Origin: Ostreiculturibacter nitratireducens
Lineage (GTDB): Bacteria; Pseudomonadota; Alphaproteobacteria; Rhodobacterales; Rhodobacteraceae
Direction: 5' to 3'
Length of the DNA stretch: 64,000 nt
Assembly (NCBI RefSeq): GCF_032670585.1
Contig: NZ_JAVQHL010000002.1
Span: 868,001-932,000 of the forward strand
Part shown: piece after piece, positions 1 through 9,096 of the stretch
Numbering within the stretch: the first letter of the stretch is position 1
Layout: each line of letters opens with the position of its first letter
Program-made: the position numbers and the translations under genes
Notes under the pieces: generated by a model
What the model saw: the letters and a program-made list of their open reading frames with translations, nothing else
Databases searched by the model: none
What the model was told of the DNA's origin: nothing

Positions 1-1
1 C

Positions 2-172
2 CACTCGCTCAGCCTGCGCGGCATCCTCAGGGCTGAAGGCGACCAGATCCGCGCCCGGGCCGAGGACGGACCCCTGCTTGCCTTCTACGCGGCGTCGATT
101 TTGCAGCTGCAAGATGCGCTTGCGGCATCGAACGCCCCGAAAATCGCCAAGCCGAAATCCGGCGCGACATAA
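2..172 (+). CDS. 3' end of an unidentified gene (56 residues visible; possibly acyltransferase tail)
   Basis: An open frame enters from the left edge and ends at a TAA at 170-172. Only the last 56 residues are visible. The stretch LLAFYAASI resembles the 'LLxYYANSI' ending I remember from PlsB-type glycerol-3-phosphate acyltransferases, but this is memory of a short motif and no domain can be confirmed. It lies 115 bases upstream of ccr on the same strand, separated from it by a palindromic control region, so it probably ends a different transcript. Function is left open. Confidence 0.5.
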   Translation, partial: HSLSLRGILRAEGDQIRARAEDGPLLAFYAASILQLQDALAASNAPKIAKPKSGAT

Positions 173-197
173 AATTACGCAAATGGTGAGCGGTGCT

Positions 198-215
198 ATT
201 GCAATATTGCGCAAT
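198..215. promoter_or_regulatory. Two abutting palindromes upstream of ccr (candidate ScfR/RamB-type operator)
   Basis: ATTGCAAT (198-205) and ATTGCGCAAT (206-215) are each perfect palindromes and lie back to back, 72 bases before the ccr start. Regulators of acyl-CoA assimilation in the ScfR family (PccR of R. sphaeroides, RamB of actinobacteria) are known to bind TTTGCAAA-like palindromes, often in pairs. The symmetry is directly visible; the identity of the binding protein is inference. Confidence 0.5.
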
Positions 216-287
216 GATCTCTATCCCAAGCTGGAACCCCGCTCCGATTCTGCGGCGCGGCATAATCAGGCCAGCACGGAGGCACCC

Positions 288-1580
<1,293 letters not shown>

Positions 1581-1591
1581 GACACCGATCC

Positions 1592-1639
1592 GCCGCCCGT
1601 GCCCGGGACAGAGTTCCGCGGCACGGGCGGCTTTTTTTT
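1592..1639 (+). terminator. Intrinsic terminator of ccr
   Basis: Twelve-base-pair perfect stem (GCCGCCCGTGCC at 1592-1603 with GGCACGGGCGGC at 1620-1631), a 16-base loop and a run of eight T at 1632-1639. It begins 12 bases after the ccr stop. This is a textbook rho-independent terminator on the + strand. Confidence 0.95.
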
Positions 1640-1774
1640 GACCTAGCGGGAATCCGACATTCGACTGGCCTGCCCCCGCCATTTTCGGGGAATTGAAATT
1701 CTGCCGAACCGTGCGGAAGATGTTCACGTTCTGATTGTATAACGACAAAAAACACACTTCACGCGAGTTCCCGA

Positions 1775-1993
1775 ATGACCTACGCTTGGATTCTGGATGT
1801 GCTGGACGACCTAAGGTCCTTCGCCGCCGCCAATGGTCTGCCAGACCTGGCGGAGCGACTGGATGACGCAAGCCTGCTTGCCGCGGAAGAGATCGCGCAG
1901 CTTTCCGAAAAACCGCCGGCGCGGCAGACGGAGGCACATGCGCAAACGGCTCGAACCCGTCATCGAGGCATTGCAGCGCACGACAACGCTTGA
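1775..1993 (+). CDS. Small conserved-type protein preceding a LuxR regulator
   Basis: A 72-residue protein beginning MTYAWILDVL. Its first 45 residues look like a short amphipathic helical domain rich in Leu, Ala, Asp and Glu (DDLRSFAAANGLPDLAERL). Similar small reading frames precede LuxR-type genes in Rhodobacterales, from memory, and their function is unknown. The last 56 bases overlap the start of the LuxR gene in another frame, and the C-terminal third (Gln-, Thr-, Arg- and His-rich) is probably shaped by that overlap. It may be translationally coupled to the regulator or modulate it. No motif allows a functional call. Confidence 0.6.
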   Translation: MTYAWILDVLDDLRSFAAANGLPDLAERLDDASLLAAEEIAQLSEKPPARQTEAHAQTARTRHRGIAAHDNA

Positions 1994-2651
1994 GGATTTG
2001 CAGGCGACGATCCTCGCGCTTCGCGACCGGTTCGGGGTCGATCACCTCGTCTACTACTCTGCCATGCCCTCTGACCGTCCATATGCTGCGCTGACCTATC
2101 CCTCCCGGTGGGTGGAACGGTATGTCGAACAGCGCTACGCGCGCATCGACCCCGTGGTGCAGGGTTGCTTCGGCCGCTTCAGCGCGGTGGACTGGAAGCA
2201 TCTCGACTGGTCGGCGCGGAAGGTCCGCGCCTTCCTGGCGGAGGCGCTGGAGGAGGGCATCGGCAATCAGGGCCTGTCCGTGCCGATCCGGGGCCCGAAC
2301 GGCAAGTTCGCGCTTTTCACGCTCAGCCACCGTTCGCCTGACGCCCTCTGGGAAAGCTACACGCGCCAGCACATTGATGACGTCATCCTCGTGGCGCATT
2401 TCGTCAGCCAGAAGGCGCTCGAGATCGAAAGCGGTCCGGACCCTCTGCCCGCGACGGCGCTTTCTCCGCGCGAGGTCGACGTCCTCACGCTGCTGGCAAC
2501 GGGCCATTCCCGCGCACATGCGGCCGAGAGCCTCGGCATCTCCGAACACACCCTCCGCGTCTACATCGAAAGCGCGCGCCGAAAGCTCGGCGCGGCGAAC
2601 ACGACCCATGCGGTTGCCTGCGCGCTGACGCGCGGGCTTCTCGTCGTCTGA
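1938..2651 (+). CDS. LuxR-type autoinducer-binding transcriptional regulator
   Basis: A 237-residue regulator with an N-terminal acyl-homoserine-lactone-binding domain (about 1-165) and a C-terminal LuxR helix-turn-helix (about 172-235). All the ligand-pocket residues of TraR/LuxR proteins have counterparts: Trp58, Tyr62, Asp71 (in IDPVV), Trp86 and Gly112. The DNA-binding domain keeps Glu179 and Gly189. The ATG at 1938 has GGAGG five bases upstream; the longer frame would start inside the upstream gene without a ribosome site. No luxI-type synthase is in the window, so it is either a solo or its synthase lies elsewhere. CerR/RaiR-like proteins of Rhodobacteraceae are the closest known type. 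Confidence 0.88.
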   Translation: MRKRLEPVIEALQRTTTLEDLQATILALRDRFGVDHLVYYSAMPSDRPYAALTYPSRWVERYVEQRYARIDPVVQGCFGRFSAVDWKHLDWSARKVRAFLAEALEEGIGNQGLSVPIRGPNGKFALFTLSHRSPDALWESYTRQHIDDVILVAHFVSQKALEIESGPDPLPATALSPREVDVLTLLATGHSRAHAAESLGISEHTLRVYIESARRKLGAANTTHAVACALTRGLLVV

Positions 2652-2716
2652 TTTCCTTCCTCGCCGCCGGCTGATCCGTCTGGCATCCCCCGGGCGCCGC
2701 CGCTAGGGTCGCGCGC

Positions 2717-4240
2717 ATGTCGCTTCCTGCGCTCCAGTTCTCGGAAGACCAGGCCGAAGCCTGGGACCGCCTCGCGGACATGCTGCGCGGCGCGGGCGTG
2801 GATATCGACGAGGGCGAACTTACCCCGGAAGCCTCCGGCAAGCCCGCGGTCATGGCCGTAGTCGGCAAGGCGGGATCGGGCAAGACGATGCTGCTCGCCG
2901 CGCTCACCAAGGCGCTGGACGAGGCCGGGGTGGACGTCATCTCGGGCGACTATGAAGGCCGGCGCCGGAAGGACCGCCGAACGCTCGCAGTCCTGGCCCC
3001 GACGAACAAGGCCGCGTCGGTGCTCCGTTCCCGCGGTGTGCCGGCCACGACGATCCACCGGATCCTCTACACTCCGGTCTACGATCCCGAATACGAGAAG
3101 ATCGCGGAGTGGCTGGCGGGGCAGGGCGACCGCCCGGTGGTCGAGGATTTGAGCGACGTCGCTCTCGACCGGGCCAAGGCCTTCTACGACCAAGTGAAAT
3201 CCATCCCCGGAGCGCTCGCGGCGGCCGGGCTCCGGGGCTCTGATTTCATCCTCGGCTGGAAACGGCGCGAGGAACCTCTCGACATCGGGTTCGTGGACGA
3301 ATCCTCGATGCTCGACGAGCGCCAGTTCGACGACCTGCGGGAGATCTTCCCAACCCTCGTGCTTTTCGGCGATCCGGCCCAGCTCGCCCCGGTGGGTGAA
3401 CACGGCCACATGGTCTTCGACAAGCTGTCGGAGGGGCGCAAGCTCATCCTCCATCGCATTCACCGGCAGGCCGAGGATAATCCGATCCTCGACCTTGCCC
3501 ATGCGCTCGCCGACGAGAGCCTGACTTTCGAGGGGTTCGAGCGCATGGTGGAGGACGCCGCGCGGCGCGACCCCCGCGTGGTCTGGGCCGAGCGCGCGGA
3601 GGCCGGGCTCATGGCCCGCTCCCCGGTGCTCGTCTGGCGCAACGCCACCCGCATCCGGCTGATACAGGCCTTCCGCGCAGCCTACGGCGCGCCCGAGGAC
3701 GCGCTCCTGCCGGGGGAACCCTTGATCTGCGATGGCATCGAACTCCCCCTGAAACACCGCAAGAAGCGCATAGATCTCGAGGCGCGCGGCCTCATCAAGG
3801 GCGCGCAGGTCATCTACCTCGGTCCCGGAAAGAAGCCCGGCTTCTCACGCCTCCACGTCATCGGAGCGGAGGACCCCCGCCTCTCCGCCGCTTCGATCAT
3901 CAAGATCGAGCTTCCCGACACCGAGGAGCCCTTCATCCCCTACGCGGCGCGCATGGGCGCGGCCTTCCTGCACGGCGCGGCGGTGACGATCCACAAGGCG
4001 CAGGGCTCGCAGTGGGAGGACGTGCAGGTCTTCGCCCCGGACCTTTATGCCGCCTACCGTTCTGGCCGGACCGAGGCCGGCATTCCCCTGTGGAAACGCC
4101 TTGCCTACGTCGCCATCACGCGGGCCGAAAAGCGCCTCCTCTGGGTCACACGCAACCGCCTCGCCCTGCCGCAGGCGCCCCTGACCACCGAAGACCTGCC
4201 AAAGGCCGCAAGCGCCCTTGCGCTGGAATCCGAGGAGTGA
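2717..4240 (+). CDS. Superfamily 1 DNA helicase, RecD/Dda-like
   Basis: ATP-driven DNA helicase of 507 residues. Helicase motifs appear in order: Walker A GKAGSGKT (50-57), motif Ia APTNKAA (94-100), motif II VDESSML (193-199), motif III GDPAQLAPV (218-226), and in the C-terminal third VTIHKAQGSQW and YVAITRAEKRL typical of UvrD-like motifs V and VI. The set and length fit the RecD2/Dda 5'-3' helicase group (AAA_30 plus UvrD_C_2) without the N-terminal RecD2 extension. It stands alone between the LuxR gene and a small RAM-domain gene, with no RecBC partners. A housekeeping repair or replication role is inferred. Confidence 0.88.
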   Translation: MSLPALQFSEDQAEAWDRLADMLRGAGVDIDEGELTPEASGKPAVMAVVGKAGSGKTMLLAALTKALDEAGVDVISGDYEGRRRKDRRTLAVLAPTNKAASVLRSRGVPATTIHRILYTPVYDPEYEKIAEWLAGQGDRPVVEDLSDVALDRAKAFYDQVKSIPGALAAAGLRGSDFILGWKRREEPLDIGFVDESSMLDERQFDDLREIFPTLVLFGDPAQLAPVGEHGHMVFDKLSEGRKLILHRIHRQAEDNPILDLAHALADESLTFEGFERMVEDAARRDPRVVWAERAEAGLMARSPVLVWRNATRIRLIQAFRAAYGAPEDALLPGEPLICDGIELPLKHRKKRIDLEARGLIKGAQVIYLGPGKKPGFSRLHVIGAEDPRLSAASIIKIELPDTEEPFIPYAARMGAAFLHGAAVTIHKAQGSQWEDVQVFAPDLYAAYRSGRTEAGIPLWKRLAYVAITRAEKRLLWVTRNRLALPQAPLTTEDLPKAASALALESEE

Positions 4241-4313
4241 TCGCGGGCGGGCGTCATCCCTCTGGCCGAAGCCGCAAGCACGGCTTAGGCTCTGCCCCAA
4301 AAGGGAGGCCCAG

Positions 4314-4550
4314 ATGCGCTGCGTTTTCGTCCAGTTCCGTTGCCAGCCCGGCAAGACATACGAGGTCGCCGACGCGATCTATGACCGCGAGATAGTGTCC
4401 GAACTCTATTCGACCTCGGGGGAATACGACCTGATCGCGAAGATCTACGTGCCCGACGACGTCGATATCGGCCACTATCTGACCGAGAAGCTTTTCGACA
4501 TCCCCGGCATCAGCCGAACGCTTACGACAATGACCTTCAAGGCGTTCTGA
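4314..4550 (+). CDS. Stand-alone RAM (Lrp/AsnC ligand-binding) domain protein
   Basis: A 78-residue protein consisting only of the alpha/beta RAM domain found at the C-terminus of Lrp/AsnC regulators (VFVQFRCQPGKTYEV...SGEYDLIAKIYVP...PGISRT). There is no helix-turn-helix. The ATG at 4314 follows GGGAGG at 4303-4308; the frame extends upstream but codes non-protein-like sequence. Such single-domain proteins form decamers that can bind small effectors or pair with full-length Lrp proteins. The stop is one base from the start of the downstream dehydrogenase, so the two are co-translated, which suggests a shared metabolic theme. Confidence 0.85.
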   Translation: MRCVFVQFRCQPGKTYEVADAIYDREIVSELYSTSGEYDLIAKIYVPDDVDIGHYLTEKLFDIPGISRTLTTMTFKAF

Positions 4551-4551
4551 C

Positions 4552-5283
4552 ATGGCCAAGACGATCGTGATCACCGGCGCGAGTTCCGGCATCGGGCGCG
4601 CAACCGCGTTGCGCTTTCTGAGGGGCGGATGGAATGTCGCGCTGATCGCCCGCCGCGCCGAAAAGCTCGAAGAGCTTGCCGCCGGCCGCTCCGATGCGCT
4701 GGCGCTGCCCTGCGATGTCACCGACGAAACGGCCATTGAAGCCGCCTTCGACGCCGCGGTGCAGAGATTCGGCCGGATCGACGCGCTCTTCAACAACGCC
4801 GGCAGCTTCGGCCCGCAGGTCACGATCGACGAGGTTTCGCTCGCCGACTGGAAATCGGTCCTGGATGTGAACCTGACGGGAATGTTCATCGCTGCGCGCG
4901 CGGCCTTTTCACGCATGCGGCGCCAGAACCCGCAGGGCGGCCGGATCATCAACAACGGCTCGATCTCGGCCCATACCCCACGCGAGAGATCCGTCTGCTA
5001 CACGACGACGAAGCACGCCATCACGGGGCTCACGAAGACGCTCGCACTGGACGGCCGCCCCTTCGACATCGCCTGCGGCCAGATCGACATCGGCAATGCG
5101 CGGACCGAGATGGTGGATGCGCTCAACGCCCGCCTGATCGCGGCTGGCGCGGAGCCGAACCCGGTGATGGAGGTCGGGGACGCCGCCGACGGCGTATTCA
5201 ACATGGCCTCGCTGCCCCTCTCGGCCAACGTCCTCAACATGACGATCATGGCGACGAAGATGCCCTTCGTTGGCCGGGGCTGA
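4552..5283 (+). CDS. Short-chain dehydrogenase/reductase (SDR)
   Basis: Classical SDR oxidoreductase of 243 residues. The cofactor motif TGASSGIG is at 8-15, NNAG at 81-84, the catalytic Asn in VNLTG near 107, Ser at 137 or 139 (NGSIS), and Tyr150/Lys154 in the YTTTK active-site motif. The substrate cannot be told from sequence. It follows the RAM-domain gene with one base between stop and start. It ends five bases before the convergent TIGR02186 gene. Confidence 0.9.
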   Translation: MAKTIVITGASSGIGRATALRFLRGGWNVALIARRAEKLEELAAGRSDALALPCDVTDETAIEAAFDAAVQRFGRIDALFNNAGSFGPQVTIDEVSLADWKSVLDVNLTGMFIAARAAFSRMRRQNPQGGRIINNGSISAHTPRERSVCYTTTKHAITGLTKTLALDGRPFDIACGQIDIGNARTEMVDALNARLIAAGAEPNPVMEVGDAADGVFNMASLPLSANVLNMTIMATKMPFVGRG

Positions 5284-5287
5284 AGCC

Positions 5288-6046
5288 TCAGCTTCTGAGG
5301 AACCGGAAGACCGCCGAGGCCGCATAGCCGGCGGCGACGGCCAGGAAGATCGAAAGAAGACCGTAAACGAGCGGCTGGTTCTGCGAAAGCATGTAGAGCC
5401 AGCGTTCGAGCCCGACCTTCTGCACGTGGATCACCGCCTCGTAAAGGTCGACGACCGCGCGATCCCGCGTCAGGAAAATACGCGTCTTGTAGTCGCCCTC
5501 GATCAGGTTCGCGGGCAGCTCGAACCGTGTGAACAGCAGCGTGTCCTCCGACAGATCCACCTTCCCCGGCTTGTCGGAGTAACGCCCCTCTTCCGTGCGG
5601 ATACGGATCAACGCTTCGCTGAATCTCTGCGCGTCCTGAATCTGCATCGGCGCGCCCACGGAACGGATCGCGCGGGGGACGGAAACCGAATAGCGCAGGT
5701 CGTCGACCTGGCTCAGCACGTCCCTGAGCGGCCCCGTCGAAGCGACCGCGTAGAAGGACGGCGCAAGGTCCACATCGACCGACTCCGTGTTGACCCAGAT
5801 CCCCGCAACGCGCGATTTGCGGCGGACCGTGACCGGGTGCGCGGGTCCTTCGACGGTGACGATGGCCTGAAGCGGGCCACCCGGTGGCACCGGACGGTCC
5901 CGCTTGACCGCGCCGTAGACGAGTATCTCCGAGCCGTCGAAGCTTGCCGTGATCGCGATCCTGTCCTGGCTCAGCCCCGCAACGATCTCCTCTGCCCGGG
6001 CGGGCAGGGCGAGGCAGAGGAGGGCGAGGAGAATACGCAACATCAC
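5288..6046 (-). CDS. TIGR02186 family membrane-anchored periplasmic protein
   Basis: A 252-residue protein with a signal peptide (LLALLCLALPARA, cleavage near 18/19), a periplasmic beta-rich body and a single C-terminal transmembrane helix (about 224-245). This architecture and its pairing with a TauE/SafE exporter match the alphaproteobacterial TIGR02186/PF09608 family, whose function is unknown. Its ATGA start overlaps the stop of the upstream exporter gene, so the two are translationally coupled. A role in export or handling of a sulfur anion is inferred only from this partner. Confidence 0.88.
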   Translation of the reverse strand: MMLRILLALLCLALPARAEEIVAGLSQDRIAITASFDGSEILVYGAVKRDRPVPPGGPLQAIVTVEGPAHPVTVRRKSRVAGIWVNTESVDVDLAPSFYAVASTGPLRDVLSQVDDLRYSVSVPRAIRSVGAPMQIQDAQRFSEALIRIRTEEGRYSDKPGKVDLSEDTLLFTRFELPANLIEGDYKTRIFLTRDRAVVDLYEAVIHVQKVGLERWLYMLSQNQPLVYGLLSIFLAVAAGYAASAVFRFLRS

Positions 6047-6957
6047 GCGCGCCCCTCGCTCAGCGAATAGAGTTCGTCGGGCGTCAGCAACAGGTCCAGT
6101 GCGAGCTTGCCGCAGACAGCGAGCACGAGAAGCGCGAGGAGGATCCGGAGCTGCTCTGCCTTGAGTCTCGCCCCGATCCGGGTGCCGAGCTGGGCGCCCA
6201 GCACGCCGCCAAGGATCAGGAGCAGCGCCAGCATGAGGTCCACCGACCGGTTCGTCGTCGCGTGCATCAGCGTCGTGAAGGCGGTCACGAAGGTGATCTG
6301 GAACAGGGACGTGCCCACGACCACCTTCGTCGGCATGCCGAGCAGGTAGATCATGGCCGGCACCATGATGAACCCGCCGCCGACGCCCATGATCGCGGCG
6401 AGAACACCTACGAACATGCCGACGAAAAGCGGCGGGACCACGCTGATGTAGAGACCTGAGGCGCGGAACTTCACCTTGAGCGGAAGGTTGTGCACCCAGA
6501 TGTGCGTGTGCCGTTTCACCGGCTTCGTTGACCGACGGGCGCGCCCGAGCGCGCGGATGCTCTCTTGCAGCATCAGAAGCCCGATCAGGCCGAGGAACAG
6601 CACGTAGGACAGCTGCACCACGAGGTCGATCTGGCCGAGGGCCTTAAGGGCGTTGAAGGCCCAGATGCCCAACGCGGAGCCGAAGAGGCCCCCGACGAGC
6701 AATACCGTGCCCATCCGGAAATCGACGGTCTTGCGCTTCACATGCGCAAGCACCCCGGAAACCGAGGCCGCCACGACCTGGTTCGCGCCGGTCGCAACGG
6801 CGACGGGTGGAGGGATGCCGATGAAGAAGAGAAGCGGCGTGATGAGGAAGCCGCCGCCGACGCCGAACATGCCCGACAGGACGCCGACGATGCCGCCCAG
6901 CCCGAACAGCAGGTAGGCATTCACGGAAACCTCGGCGATGGGCAGGTAAATCTGCAT
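6043..6957 (-). CDS. TauE/SafE (TSUP) family sulfur-anion exporter
   Basis: Integral membrane protein of 304 residues with the duplicated TSUP signature, GMFGVGGGFLITP near the N-terminus and AIMGVGGGFIMVP near the middle, and about eight hydrophobic helices. A hydrophilic cytoplasmic insertion (HTHIWVHNLP region) separates the halves. TSUP proteins export sulfite, sulfoacetate or related anions. The ATG at 6957 is preferred over a frame extension to 7005, because the extension adds a non-conserved polar segment before the first helix. It is followed, with a 4-base overlap, by the TIGR02186 gene. Confidence 0.9.
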   Translation of the reverse strand: MQIYLPIAEVSVNAYLLFGLGGIVGVLSGMFGVGGGFLITPLLFFIGIPPPVAVATGANQVVAASVSGVLAHVKRKTVDFRMGTVLLVGGLFGSALGIWAFNALKALGQIDLVVQLSYVLFLGLIGLLMLQESIRALGRARRSTKPVKRHTHIWVHNLPLKVKFRASGLYISVVPPLFVGMFVGVLAAIMGVGGGFIMVPAMIYLLGMPTKVVVGTSLFQITFVTAFTTLMHATTNRSVDLMLALLLILGGVLGAQLGTRIGARLKAEQLRILLALLVLAVCGKLALDLLLTPDELYSLSEGRA

Positions 6958-7063
6958 GAAAAGCAGGCGCCAACTGAAGGAAGTGTTGCAAGTCATGCCC
7001 CCCAAACGGGGCTTGTGTCAAATGGCGGGGACAGAGCCCCTGGTGCCAGATCGACAGCGAGGA

Positions 7064-7870
7064 TCAGTCCAGATCACGCAAATATCGTCGGAGAACGCGT
7101 TCAAGCTTGCCGGCACCCAGCGGCGCCATGGCTTTAGTATGCTCGTGGCTCAGTTTTTCGTCCGACATCCCGGCCGCCATGTTTGTGATTACCGAGATGG
7201 CTGCGACGTTAAGTCCCAGGAAGCGGGCGAGAATAACCTCCGGAACCGTCGACATTCCGACCGCATCCGCACCGAGGATTCGCGCCGCGCGGATCTCGGC
7301 AGGCGTTTCGAAGGAGGGGCCCGAGAACCAGGCATAGACACCCTCTGCCAGATCCACGCCCTCGGATAGGGCCGCCGATCGAAGCGCTGCGCGCATCTTC
7401 GGGTCGTGTGCCTCCGTCATCGGCACGAAGCGCGCCTCCGAAGGTTCCCCGATCAGCGGGTTGCGGCCGGAGAAGTCGATGTGGTCGGACAGCATCATCA
7501 GCGCGCCCGGCGGATTTGCCGGATCGAGCGACCCGGCCGCGTTGGTCAGGATCAGTCCCTCGGCCCCCAAGGCTTTCAACACCTCGAGCGGCAGCCGCAT
7601 CGCATCCGATCGTCCGTTCTCGTAGTAATGCTCTCGCCCTCCGAAGACCGCGACGCGGACGCCCTCGAGCTGGCCGATCACAAGCTTCGCCTTGTGCCCG
7701 GACACGCCCGCATGCGGGAACCCCGGGAGATCGGCATAGTCTGTTGCCACGCCCTCGACCGCGTCGACGAGATGACCGAGCCCGGATCCGAGGACCAGGC
7801 CCAGGCGCACCGGCTCTGCCCCCGCACGCTCGCGGATGGCGGCAACCAGTTCCTCAGCGCTCCTCGACAT
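7064..7870 (-). CDS. Purine-nucleoside phosphorylase (trimeric PNP type)
   Basis: Phosphorolyses inosine/guanosine (possibly xanthosine) to the free base and ribose-1-phosphate in purine salvage. The 268-residue protein has the trimeric-PNP layout: phosphate-binding GSGLG (28-32), GREHYYE (78-84), Glu188 in FSGPSFETPAE and Asn230 in VITNMAAG. Glu188/Asn230 have the same 42-residue spacing as the human catalytic pair Glu201/Asn243. The ATG at 7870 gives the family start; an upstream in-frame extension is not conserved-looking. It could feed purine bases to the xanthine dehydrogenase encoded 43 kb away. Confidence 0.93.
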   Translation of the reverse strand: MSRSAEELVAAIRERAGAEPVRLGLVLGSGLGHLVDAVEGVATDYADLPGFPHAGVSGHKAKLVIGQLEGVRVAVFGGREHYYENGRSDAMRLPLEVLKALGAEGLILTNAAGSLDPANPPGALMMLSDHIDFSGRNPLIGEPSEARFVPMTEAHDPKMRAALRSAALSEGVDLAEGVYAWFSGPSFETPAEIRAARILGADAVGMSTVPEVILARFLGLNVAAISVITNMAAGMSDEKLSHEHTKAMAPLGAGKLERVLRRYLRDLD

Positions 7871-8002
7871 GGCGTACCCCTCCAGCGCGCGGTGGAATCG
7901 ACCGGCGAGGCACGCCGGCACGATCACGGTCCGACCATAGGACAGAGATTCCGGCGCGGAAACCGGAACCTTTGTCCGCGCGGCCGGAAGCCACGCAAAC
8001 GG

Positions 8003-8434
8003 TCAGGTTTCCGACGGCACCGGCGCGATCCGCTTCCCGAGGACGAGCGCATCCACCGATCGCCCGTCCAGGCCTGTCACGTAACCGCGACGCCGCCCTG
8101 CCGGTTTCCACCCCGCAGCGGCGTAGAGAGCGCGGGCCGCCGCGTTGTTCTCCGCCACCTCGAGGAAGGCGTCTTCGGCGCCGCGCGTTCGTGCCGTTTC
8201 GTCGAACCGCGACAGAAGCGCACGTCCAAGCCCGCGCCGGCGCGCCTCGGGCGCGACCGCCAGCGTCAGGAGTTCGGCCTCGCCCGCGACGACGCGCCCG
8301 AGGATGAAACCTTGCCCCTCCTCCAGGAGAAACACGGAAGGCTGGGAGAGGAGAGAGGCGAATTCCCCGGCGCCCCAGGGGCGCGGTGCCGTGAAGCAGC
8401 GGGAATGGAGCGCGGCCAGGTCTTCCGGGCTCAC
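8003..8434 (-). CDS. rimI: Ribosomal-protein-S18-alanine N-acetyltransferase-like GNAT protein
   Basis: GNAT acetyltransferase of 143 residues with the acetyl-CoA-binding pattern RRRGLGRALL (near residues 85-94) and the helix ENNAAARALYAAAGW. Its start overlaps the stop of tsaB by four bases; the tsaB-rimI pair is conserved in many bacteria, which supports the RimI call (N-terminal acetylation of ribosomal protein S18). The N-terminus is divergent from enterobacterial RimI, so a different protein substrate is possible. Confidence 0.85.
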   Translation of the reverse strand: MSPEDLAALHSRCFTAPRPWGAGEFASLLSQPSVFLLEEGQGFILGRVVAGEAELLTLAVAPEARRRGLGRALLSRFDETARTRGAEDAFLEVAENNAAARALYAAAGWKPAGRRRGYVTGLDGRSVDALVLGKRIAPVPSET

Positions 8435-9081
8435 GGCAGGATCACCGGCGGTGGCTCCGACGGCAGCGCGGCGTCTGCGGCGCGGAGGTAGAGCGGCGCG
8501 GGTCGGGGCAGCACTGGCCCGGAAAATTTCTCGCAGGCGACCCGCGCGACAGCTTCCGCGATCGGCACCGCCGGTTGCATGATGAGCCCGTCGCAGAGCG
8601 CGGCGATTGGCCCTGCCGCCGACCCCACCAGAACGGCGCCCGGCGCCAGCTCAGCCGCGAGCGCTTCGGCCGCCATCAGCCGCGGCGCGCCACCTTCGAA
8701 ACTTTGCGCATAGACATCGCCCCGACGCGCGTCGAGCACCGCCGTCACCGGACGCGCGAGCCCGAAGGCCGCGGCCTCCAGCGTCGTCACGCCCACGGCC
8801 GGAATGCGCAGGGACAGGGCGAGGCCACGTGCCGCGGCCACCGCTATGCGAACGCCCGTGAAATTCCCCGGACCCGTTCCGACGCCGAGTGCGTCGAGAT
8901 CGCTCCAGGCGGCACCGGCCTCGGCCAGCACTTCTTCCAGCATCGGGAAAAGCCGCTCCGCCTGGCCCTTGCCCATCTCCTCGTCGCGACGGGCGAGGAT
9001 GGTGTCAGCGGACAGCAAAGCGGCCGCGCAATGCGCGGCCGACGTGTCGAAGCCAAGGATCAGCGGCCCGGTCGCAAGCAT
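8431..9081 (-). CDS. tsaB: tRNA threonylcarbamoyladenosine biosynthesis protein TsaB
   Basis: A 216-residue ASKHA-fold protein starting with the phosphate-1-like strand LILGFDTSAAHCAAAL and carrying GVGTGPGNFTGVRIAVAAARGLA, the TsaB hallmark. TsaB dimerises with TsaD in making t6A37 in ANN-decoding tRNAs. It is shorter than TsaD and lacks the metal-binding His motif, as expected. It is coupled to rimI by a 4-base overlap. The upstream neighbour on the same strand is the Nfu gene, 15 bases away, so read-through from the Nfu promoter is likely. Confidence 0.93.
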   Translation of the reverse strand: MLATGPLILGFDTSAAHCAAALLSADTILARRDEEMGKGQAERLFPMLEEVLAEAGAAWSDLDALGVGTGPGNFTGVRIAVAAARGLALSLRIPAVGVTTLEAAAFGLARPVTAVLDARRGDVYAQSFEGGAPRLMAAEALAAELAPGAVLVGSAAGPIAALCDGLIMQPAVPIAEAVARVACEKFSGPVLPRPAPLYLRAADAALPSEPPPVILP

Positions 9082-9096
9082 TCCGTCGCGTGTCCG

